A stretch of 64,000 bases of DNA, from the NCBI GenBank assembly GCA_022606425.2, contig JAHDVF020001251.1, positions 730,501 to 794,500 on the forward strand. Reading direction: 5' to 3'. This document shows, piece after piece, positions 55,271-64,000 of the stretch. This DNA is from Lepidostoma basale. Its lineage: Eukaryota > Arthropoda > Insecta > Trichoptera > Lepidostomatidae. The first letter of the stretch is position 1, and each line of letters starts with the position of its first letter. Below the pieces are notes generated by a model. That model searched no databases, was not told where the DNA came from, and saw only the letters and a program-made list of their open reading frames with translations. The translations under genes and the position numbers were made by a program.

Positions 55271-55599
55271 TATTTATTTTGATGCTAGATCTAAAGATTT
55301 CAAAAAGTATATATAATATAAAACCTTGGGTATTTAAAATAAATAAAAAATAGGATATATTTCGAATACATGCGTAGTTTATTACAACAAGTACATTTTA
55401 ATAAAAGCAATCAAACATATGTTATAAAGAATCAAACGGAAAATTAATTGCAGCTAGTGATTAGTGCCATCTATGATTGTGATGCGCAAGTCAGTCGATG
55501 CGGTCAAAACCAAAAGGCTTCTTCATCATTTTCTTATACCTACTAGCCGAAGACTGCTACGGTTTACCGCCTCTTGCAATGTGGATAAGGATATGTGGA

Positions 55600-56145
55600 T
55601 CAAATGGCGTAGATGATAAAATGGCGCTGGATTTCGAGGGTTGCAGTTGTCGAGCAATCTCTTGGTAAATGAGAAGTGTTTTTTAAGGAAGAGTGCAAGG
55701 TTTCCTATGTGCATTTCTCAAATCAAGTGATCATTTTAAGTATATATTTATAGTCAGAGATGTTTTTAATGTTTCATTGCATTTAACAATGCTTTTTCTA
55801 TACTGTCATGACTATTATACGCCACAAAATAACGTCGCTGATAAAATGGCACTGGATTTCGAGGGTTGCAGTTGTCAAGCAATCTCTTGGTATATGAGAA
55901 TTGTTTTTTAAGGAAGAGTGCAAGGTTTCCTATGTGCATTTCTCAAATCAAGTAATCATTTTAACTATATATTTATAGTCGGAGATGTACTTAATGTTTC
56001 ATTGCATTTAATAATGCTTTTTCGATGCTGTCTTGACAATTATACGGCACAAAATGGCGTCGCTGATAAAATGGCGCTGGATTCCGACGGATGGAGCTGT
56101 CGAGAGATTGCTTGGTATATAAGAAGAATTGGTATATAAGAAGGG
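55600..56145. repeat. 225-bp tandem repeat, about 2.4 copies
   Basis: ATGGCGCTGGATTTCGAGGG starts at 55621 and its equivalents at 55846 and 56071, exactly 225 apart. The two middle open frames (MQGFLCAFLKSS..HF, 55693 and 55918) are copies of each other. They begin at TTG-like codons and have no known domain, so I do not call them genes. Confidence 0.85.
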
Positions 56146-59100
56146 TTTTGCGAAGTGTTCCATTTCATAAAAGTTTCGGGACAACCCTGGTTCAGTGTTT
56201 TTTTTAATATATAGTTACGTAATTAATTTGGCGTGAATGGATGTTGTTGGATTATTGGTATAGGATGTAAATGGATAGATTGTCAATGAAAGAGAATAAT
56301 ACGTTTTCAGTTGGGTCGTATTTAAAAATGCACCCCACTTAGAAAAGGCTACAGAAAGCTATTGTTGACATTGTAGTAATCGTGATAGTTATAAACACGT
56401 CATTTGGACCGATTTAAGATGTGATTTAAGAAAATGTAGAAAATTACGAATTCTAATACAAAAAAACAATATTCAATCACAGCGATGCTGATGAAACCGT
56501 TCACATTAAATATTAATTTTATTAAAAATATTAAATACTCATTTTGTAATCAAAATCGAACAGTCATTCTAATTTTAAATTCTCATTATGCCAAATTGAA
56601 AATCAAAGTACAAAATGTCTTTTGAATCCATTTTTTTAAATTATGACATTACTATTTTATTTATTAATCTTCCATTGCATGCATGACACATAGTGCCATC
56701 TATCCAAATTATATTAAAACATTTCAAAATTATTCAATTATTTTAACTTTGAGCTATATTTTATACTGACAAAAAAATACATTTAAATATAAAATATGAA
56801 ATATTAATAAATTTGCATTTCTAATCTTATTTTACTATAATTATGAATTGTATTTTTATAAACTTTTTATTAGTATAATTTATAATTAATGTGTACTTTA
56901 GAATTAAGATTTTTTTTATTTTTTGTAGATTGCCCAATAAATTTAGTTTTGACACATTTAAAAAAATGCTATCAAAATTTAATATTTTTCAAATTTAATA
57001 TTTTTCTTTCATTTTGAATCAAAATATGTAAAAAAAATATATTCTAATCAAATTAAAATTTTCATAAAAAAATGTATTTCGATAATTACAAGAATAATAT
57101 GTTAAATATTTGTAAAACATTGTGAATGAAATTATTGTATTTATCAAAATTAATTTAATTTTTAAATATAATTAAATAAACGTGTAAAAATGTAGAAAAA
57201 AGCCTTTAATTTAAAATGAAATGGAGATTTTGAAGTAAAGAAACCACTAGATATTTTAAGGCGCATTATATAAATAATTAAATGTATAAAAAATTAGTGG
57301 CACTTATTATTATATATAATTTCAATATTTTCCTTCTATTAATTAGTATTAATATAAATCTACGTGTATTTCGACGTTTAACTGATGCGTTATATTTTTT
57401 CCGACAACAATTTTGTCGCTCGACGACAACGACGCAGTTCAAAATTTCGGTTTGTGTAGACCACACTTTAATGAAAATTTTTGTTTACCAATTTTTTTTA
57501 GTTATAAACTTAATATTTCGTAACTTACAAATAAGGTAAGTAAGCTGTAGTAATTTTAAAGTGTGGATTCGTAGATTTTATTTAAAATATAATTTCATAA
57601 AGTTTTAATGCTAAGGCTAAGTGCACACGTGACGATTTCATCGCGCGATTATTTTGTCGCAAAAATAAATAAAAGTGCACTTTTTAAAATTTTATATATA
57701 AAAAAAGCAGCTAATGTAAAATTAACCCATTTTAATAAATAATTAAATTATAAAATGTTTAATAAATATTATTTTTAGTCAAAATACGAAATACTATTAT
57801 AATTTAAAAAACAGTATTAAATAGCGATTATGAAGTATTAATTTTTTTTTGCAATGATGAATGAATATTTTTTTTTATATATAAGACATAATTGAAGGGA
57901 AATATTGAAAAAGTTTGTAAATAATAAAAAAAAATTATGTCAAAAGCAAAAAAAAATGTATTTATAAATATATATTATATGTATCTAAATTTATTGGGTT
58001 TTCTAGAAAAAATCACGTCTGAATTAAAAATATATTTTGTAAAATTAGGTTAAATCAAAGCATCCATTTTACCCCCTCCATTTCGATGTGAATGTCTATT
58101 TACCATAACCCCATTTTCTTTTGTTTTTGTTGTCCAATAATATCATTGTCTTTTATGGTACTTACTCTCCACGCATAATATAAAAACTCCATGTATGTTT
58201 TTTTGCTTTTGCATATTTTTATTATTATTTTACACAACGCATGTAATTAGTTACAACGCCACTAACTTTCGAACAGCTTTCATAGATTCATACAAAAAAG
58301 ATAATAGTTCTGTAATAAATACATAGATGTCATTTAAGTTTTACAACAAAAAAGTAGGAAAAAAATCATTTTTTAAAATCTAAAATTTGTGTTTTTTTAC
58401 ACTCTTTCTTGTAATATTTTTATTTATTTTTAATACATACACAATGAAAAATAATTAAATAAATTGCAACATTAAATTAGCTTTTAATACTTATTCAAAA
58501 AAAAACAAGTCTTACAGTTTTGTATATAAGTTGTTATTATATTTATGGAAAATGAAAGCTGTTTATGTATTATATTTTTTCAACTGCGCCACTTTTTGCT
58601 TACATATTCATACTTGGTTTCTTTATTTCATTTCCTCTGCTTCATACTTCTCCCATTCCTTATCCTTCCTTCATTCCTCATCTGCTAATACAAAGGTTGA
58701 ATAATGATTATGATACCTATATTAAATATAATATTTTGGGTACGAAAAAAGCGGGTGTTGCAGTTTACGAGTATGTGGCGTAGTTTGGGTGAAGTGAATT
58801 TAAAAGGAAAATTAAAGCAACGCCATCTAGGAGGCAGTGAAAAATATAAAAATGATCAATTAATACATACATATATACATCTTCCAAAATATATACATCT
58901 TCCAAAAATTTGTTCAGAAAAATTTTGTTCAAAAATTTGTTCAAAATCAGACGTATAATTATTTAATTTGTCAATAATAAATGGAGTTTTACATCATTGT
59001 TAAAGATGCAATAGATAGTTAACAATGTATGAAGCCAATCACCTTATTCTGCTCCATTAGCTCGGGTATATAAACAGTTTTTTTTACGCTTAACCTCAAA

Positions 59101-59220
59101 TTCTCAAGGTATGGATGGTTTGGATATTTAGAACGAATAAATGAGGAAAATTATTAAAAATAGTCATCATCAAAATATTTCAACCGTAAACAATGTCAAG
59201 TAAGGTAGAGAAAAACATGA
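56145..59220. other. Very AT-rich intron, no gene recognised
   Basis: About 3 kb of A/T-rich sequence. A segment at 57380-57690 has CGACAACAATTTTGTCGCTCG and GTGCACACGTGACGATT..GTCGCAAAAAT, perhaps a small inverted element. Short open frames lack motifs. 58975-59010 holds a piece of repeat K. Confidence 0.4.
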
Positions 59221-59640
59221 CATCACTAATAATTAATACGAATGAAAACGTGTGTTTTCTAGAAGTTTAATTATATTAAATGTGAATGACATATTTCACC
59301 TGTATAAGGCATCATCAAATGTAGCAAATGCCTTAAATCAAATGCCTTGTTGTCATACACGAGTTAAAAGAGCAGAATACAGTAATTAAGGTAATTGACG
59401 TGCCAAAATACAGAAAAGTATTACCTGGAATAAGCTAAATTTATATTCTGCTCCTTTAACTCGTGTATATAAACAGCAATGCGTTTTATTTTTCGCTACA
59501 TTATATAGTATGATATAATGCATATGACAGGCGAAGCATGTCATTAACATAAAATATAATAAAACTTCTAGAAAACGTACGTTTTCTAGACTTCTCTAAA
59601 TATGGAGTTTTATATCGTTGTTCAAGATGCAATAAATATA
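59220..59640. repeat. Repeat K copies
   Basis: 59224-59310 and 59545-59625 carry AATACGAATGAAAACG, TTCTAGAAGTTTAATTATATTAAATG and ATATGGAGTTTTATATCG. At 59575 AAAACGTACGTTTT is a short palindrome within the family's hairpin. Confidence 0.55.
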
Positions 59641-59944
59641 TTTTTTACTTGAGTTACTTACTACTAAATTGTACGTAATTTTATGATGATCTGGGACTGA
59701 ATCTGTCTGAGCTGCAAATGTAGCACCATTCAAAGTTTGAGGCCATTTTTACTGGTAATAAAGGTAGAGATTAAGGAAGTATTCCTGTAAAAATCTAGGT
59801 AACTCTTAACATTTAAAACGCTTTTTATGGTATCGCAATTGATTATTTTTTTAAACTGAAAAAAATATTGTAACACTTGATGTTGTCATCATAGATTGAC
59901 GAAACAGCTGTCGCGATAAATAAATAAAAAATCATAAAAACTAA

Positions 59945-60350
59945 AACTAACTAAGTAACCATCTCGCCACTTCCCCGGAGGCGTAGGCAGAGAGGATGGA
60001 TCGCCACAATGTCCTGGCATACCTCTCGGGCTTCCTCTACATTCATACATCGTACCATGCACGCACGTCTATTATTCCGACTTCGATTATGGCCGCCTTT
60101 TAGTAATTGATTAATTTGGTCATGCCATGTTTTCCTCTGTCGTCCTCGGCTTCTCTTTCCACTTACGCTGCTTGTGTACAAATTTTTAACTATTCTTCTC
60201 TCATTCATTAGTTCCATATGTCCAAATCATCTCAGGGGTCCTTTTTTTAATTTTATCCATGATGCAGTCATCTGCTTTACATTTCTCTCTTATTTCATCA
60301 TTCGGTATTCTATCATACAACGTTTTACCAGATGAATGCATCATGGATAA
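59945..60350 (-). mobile_element. RTE-A2 fragment
   Basis: The minus frame of 88 codons reads MELMNERRIVKNLYTSSVSG, KRSRGRQRKTWHDQINQLLK, GGHNRSRNNRRACMVRCMNV, EEAREVCQD. The 3' end is GAGAT.GTTA at the left, with an ACTAACTAAGTAACC tail complement. Confidence 0.75.
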
Positions 60351-60474
60351 AGGCATTATTAACACTTGATGTTGTCAACATAGATTGACGAAACAGCTGT
60401 CGCGAAAAATAAAAATAAAATATAATACCATAAACAGCGTTTTAAATTTTAACAGTTAGTAATATTGATTATAC

Positions 60475-60806
60475 AGTTCAACCATTGTGTCTCGATAATC
60501 TTAAAAAAGGCGTAATTTTTACGGCCCAACAATTGCATTTCGATTATTTAAAAATGGCTCAATTTTTACAGTTTAACCTTTGTGTACCGGTAGTGTAAAA
60601 ATTGCGTATTTTTACAGTTTAACCTTTGTGTGCCGTTTATATAAAACTGGTGTAGATTTCATATTTTGAATTAATTGATATAAATGTTGTAAATTTACCT
60701 TTTGGGTTATATATAATAACGTTAATTTTACGATTTTACGAGATTAATTAAAAAATATAGACAAAATATAAAATTTAATACACAAAAATGGCGTAGATTT
60801 ATATGT
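60475..60806. repeat. Duplicated block flanking exon 25, left copy
   Basis: Aligns with 61219-61544 from GGCGTAATTTTTACGGCCCAAC to ACACAAAAATGGCGTAGATTTATA. Within it, AAAATGGC..TTTTTACAGTTTAACCTTTGTGT recurs about every 50 bases. Confidence 0.75.
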
Positions 60807-60932
60807 TAACAAATAATAATACTGAAGTATCATAGTATTTCGGCCAAAACAATGGACTATTTAAAATGTTGGTATTTTAATAACAGAGGAAATTATTACA
60901 TTTCTTCAAAATGGCGCTTTTCCCTTTCATAG

Positions 60933-61137
60933 GCTCAGACAATAGAGGCAGAACTGACGGCCAAGCTGCTTGGAAGAGGCGTGGCTGTGTCTCCCGTCGT
61001 CACCGTGGAGCCAAGACGACGCAAGTTCCACAAGGCCATCACGCTGAGCATGCCCGCCCCGCGGCCTCACTCCCAGGGCATGATCAATCAGTACACCTCC
61101 TCAGCTCCCACTTTAAGACTACTCTGTTCCATATCAG
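60933..61137 (+). CDS. Ank2: Ankyrin exon 25, second ZU5 domain
   Basis: Residues 1118-1185 plus one base: AQTIEAELTAKLLGRGVAVS, PVVTVEPRRRKFHKAITLSM, PAPRPHSQGMINQYTSSAPT, LRLLCSIS. I chose the acceptor TTCATAG before GCTCAG because it restores the conserved AQ.I. Donor GTAAGT, 205 bases, phase 1. The next exon is outside the window. Confidence 0.92.
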
Positions 61138-61218
61138 GTAAGTCATGATTCCACCTTCAGACACGAATGCTTACAATGAAAACAGAGCTTGCCGAAATTT
61201 TAACTACAAAACCACAAA

Positions 61219-61544
61219 ATTTAACCTTTGTATTCGATAGTCTAAAAATGGCGTAATTTTTACGGCCCAACCTTTGAATTTCGATGATGTAAAAATGGCT
61301 AAATTTTTACAGTTTAACCTTTGTGTATCGATAGTGTAAAAATTGCGTATTTATATAGTTAAACCTTTGCGTGTCGTTTATATAAAACTGGTGTATATTT
61401 CATATTTTGAATTAATTGATAATAATGTTGTAAAATAAACTTTTGGGTTATAAAAAATAACGTACATTTTACGATTATACCTGATTAATTAAAAAAATAT
61501 AGTTGAAATAAAAATTTTAAGACACAAAAATGGCGTAGATTTAT
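61219..61544. repeat. Duplicated block flanking exon 25, right copy
   Basis: Same sequence as 60475-60806 in the same orientation, about 744 bases away, with scattered differences and small indels. Confidence 0.75.
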
Positions 61545-61714
61545 ATTATGGGTACTATAAAATAAAGTAAATTTTACGGTTTATTATTTTTTTTTAATGA
61601 TTTTGCGGGTTTTTTAATGTGTAAGTTTTATATTTTAATTGGTGATATAATCAATATTCCAGCTGGTTTATACTAAAATAGACTTAATCTGAAATATTTG
61701 TCATTATTAGTAGT

Positions 61715-62270
61715 TAATTAATAAGAATGAAAACGTATGTTTTCTAGAAGTTTTATTACATTTTATGGGAATGACATGTGTGTATAAAATGGCGTAAGTT
61801 TAATATTATCTGTGTGCCACGAGGGATAGTACAATTCAACATTATCAATGGAAATAATGGGTAAAACATGATTTTGGCCACATGTTATGAAAAGTGGCGT
61901 AGTTTTTACGATATACGTATTTGTAATTAAAATTTCGTAAACTATTTTGCCCAAATTTTAATTACAATACCTTAGCAAGTCATTCCCATGAAATATACTA
62001 AAACTTCTAGGAAAAACACGTTTTCATTCGTATCAACTATTTAAAATGGAGTTCTACATCATTGTTTAATTCCTCATATTTCCAACAAAAATTAGTAATT
62101 TATAAAATGACGTAATTTAATATTATCTGTGTGCCACGAGGGATATGACAATTTAACACAGTCAAAGGAAAAATGGGTTAAAATTGATTTTGCCACATAT
62201 TATGTAATGTGGCGTAGTTTTTACGATATACGAATTTTGTAATTAAAATTTCGGCAAACAATTTTATGTT
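61715..62270. repeat. Second duplicated block and repeat K copies
   Basis: 61793-61958 and 62104-62265 align (AATATTATCTGTGTGCCACGAGGGATA, GTGGCGTAGTTTTTACGATATACG). Repeat K pieces lie at 61715-61780 and 61985-62055, between or before the two copies. Confidence 0.7.
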
Positions 62271-63010
62271 ACAATCCTGCACATGGAGCTAATTATGAAG
62301 AATATTACGTGTTAAAATCGAGTATTAATAGACATAATAACATTATTTTAATTATTAGGGTATATTTCCCAGATTTAAATTTCCCAAAATAGATAAAGTT
62401 ATTTCTTGGATACGTCTCTTTCAATGTAGAATGAAGTGATTTAGTTTTAATTATATGTAAATTACAGTATTCCCAATAGGCATGGTAATTACCAAATAAT
62501 TCAAGTGATATTTTAGAAAATAGATCCCTTCCTTTTTATTAAAAAAAAAAAACATTCATTTAAAAAAAATAGAAGTATTAATAAATTAATTACTGCATTT
62601 TTTTTTCAACTAACCCAACATTGTATATATAGATTTAAAACTATTTTTCATCAATATCATAAAATCCCTTATTTAGGTTAGAGTAATAAAAAATTGTACT
62701 TGTGAAAAAAAACTATATTATTTATTTATTTTAAATTTAACAAAAAAACTATATTGTTTTACTTTATAAAAACACGAATTTGTGATTTTGTTTGCTTTAT
62801 CATTTAAAAAAAATCATTTTAATTTTTGTTTTTTTGTAAAGACCCATTTTTGTACATTTTTTTGTGTGTTCGCTTCTTATCATCAACAAAAATGAATTCA
62901 CAACAATCAAATACATTCCATTTTATTGTTTTCATATGTTTTTATTTTTATTTAATTGTCTAAAACATCGGGGCTTACTTAAAAAAGCCTTTTTGATTAA
63001 TAAACTATAA
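62270..63010. other. AT-rich intron, no recognised feature
   Basis: Long A and T runs without motif-bearing frames. Confidence 0.4.
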
Positions 63011-63012
63011 AA

Positions 63013-63120
63013 TTAACCCTTACCACTTCAATGTCAAGTGTGACTTGACATAGTATATTTGATGCCTACTCATATGTCAACCTAGACTTGACATTATACG
63101 ACGCAATTTTTTTTTAATTA
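63013..63120. mobile_element. TTAA element end, partial
   Basis: TTAACCCTTACCACTTC is nearly the same as the end of the MITE at 42914 and is followed by TGTCAAGTGTGACTTGACAT, also analogous. The other end is not visible, so the copy is truncated or cut by the next element. Confidence 0.55.
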
Positions 63121-63127
63121 TGTACGT

Positions 63128-63515
63128 TTTATCTCTTAGACGTATGTGTGTTAAAACGATGTAGGACACAATTTCAAATGCTGATATTAGGAAGAATAGT
63201 AGAGAAGAAGAAAGTACTATGAACAAAATTAGGAAGGAATCAATGCGTTGTTTTGGACACATGAAACGCGTAGATGTAGAAAGGATTGTTAAAAATGAAT
63301 ATGTTAATGATGTGAATGGAATACGGAGTCGAAGGAGACCGAGGAAATCATGGTAAAACCAAATTAATCAAATTTTAACAGTCGACCCTGTTATAGGTTG
63401 AAAAAAATCTATTTGCGCGTATGACTCGCCGTATGAAAGTGGAGAAACCTAGATAGGTATGTCAGGAAAGAGTTCATTCTCTCTGCCTACCCCTCCAGGG
63501 AAACGGCATGATGGT
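63128..63515 (+). mobile_element. RTE-A2 3' fragment
   Basis: CTTAGACGTATGTGTG, then decayed MNKIRKESMRCFGHMKRV, YVNDVNGIRSRRRPRKSW, and the end CTCTGCCTACCCCTCCAGGGAAACGGCATGATGG. Confidence 0.7.
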
Positions 63516-63874
63516 ATGTTATTAAAATATTTTTTATTATAACACACTCTACATTTTTCTAATTTAACTTTTTATGGAGACTCCGTGTATTTGAGGCATA
63601 TAGAAACAAAGAATCCGCCATTAAAACATACATTTTCGACTTTTTAAAATCAGATTTGAAACAAATCCGGTAGTGTCAACAAAAGCGGCAGTTACTAAAT
63701 GAACCAATCAGAATGTGCTAAATGGCATTTTTCAAGATGGCGTCCCATACAAATATCGTTCGTATGAAAAGGTGTTGATAACAAACATGGCAATGTCATG
63801 CTGCATTCAAAACAAAACCGGCAGTGTCAGAAAATTTGTAACAAAAACGGCAATGTCAATTATATAGACATATT

Positions 63875-64000
63875 TCGGACAAACAGTCCTTCTTCAGTAA
63901 AGATACATATTTATAAAAATATTATAAAGTTGTTGTTGTTTACATGATCTGACAGATGTTATCTATGTGTATCTTTACTGAAGAAGGACTGTTTGTCCGA
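63875..64000. repeat. Fold-back element M, second copy
   Basis: The 33-base arm 63875-63907 (TCGGACAAACAGTCCTTCTT to AAAGATACA) is perfectly complemented by 63968-64000. The loop GTTGTTTACATGATCTGACAGATGTTAT is shared with the copy at 3300. The element may continue past the window edge. Confidence 0.8.

Noticed and set aside
55693..56139. Two tandem small proteins (MQGFLCAFLKSS)
   Set aside because: They are products of the 225-base repeat, start at non-ATG codons, and have no domain or codon bias.

Overview
The window is a piece of a large, AT-rich, transposon-crowded insect genome. It is dominated by one spliced plus-strand gene, an ankyrin of the insect Ank2 type. I could join 25 coding exons by eye from 4504 to 61137. 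Every junction keeps phase, and together they give 1185 codons plus one base. The start codon is inside the window; the 3' end lies beyond the right edge. The order is insect, not resolved further: the evidence is the ankyrin sequence (Ank2-like rather than Ank1-like in the repeats and in the linker QPYRYLTVDDMKSLGDDS) and the insect-type retrotransposon families.

Gene layout: the GC-richer promoter and 5' leader lie at about 3790-4503. Exon 1 (4504-4533) holds ten codons. Exons 2-17 (17338-43833) encode the 24-repeat ankyrin membrane-binding domain. Exons 17-19 encode the acidic linker SDSEEEGGED and the QPYRYLTVDD segment. Exons 20-23 encode the first ZU5 domain ([15 protein letters not shown]). 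Exons 24-25 begin the second ZU5 domain. The UPA, death and any giant neuronal exons would lie to the right. In the cell such a protein links membrane proteins through the ankyrin repeats to the spectrin skeleton through ZU5.

The introns are full of repeats. At least six families of RTE-like non-LTR retrotransposon are present, mostly as 3' fragments with the C-terminal W.GH..RM and GRP(R/P)K.W motifs. I call them RTE-A, A2, B, C, D, E, F and G here only for bookkeeping. There is also a Jockey-type element with endonuclease and reverse transcriptase (17540-20540), a CR1/L2-like element (9800-10705), and a further family H ending in (GATTT)n. DNA-transposon derivatives include TTAA-flanked piggyBac-like MITEs (10831, 23638, 26480, 42914, 63013) and mariner-like elements with a helix-turn-helix remnant (16061, 25228). 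There are also tRNA-derived SINE-like copies and several fold-back elements.

From 49.6 to 60.9 kb lies one 11.3-kb intron with unusual tandem repeats: a 26-bp GCGCATGCG repeat, a roughly 150-bp satellite of twelve monomers each carrying a conserved nested hairpin, and a 225-bp tandem repeat. The points most worth checking are this hairpin satellite, a coding-like read-through after exon 24, a candidate poison exon between exons 19 and 20, homologous blocks upstream of exons 7 and 11, and the many inverted repeats inside the transcription unit. All alignments were made by eye and no database was searched.
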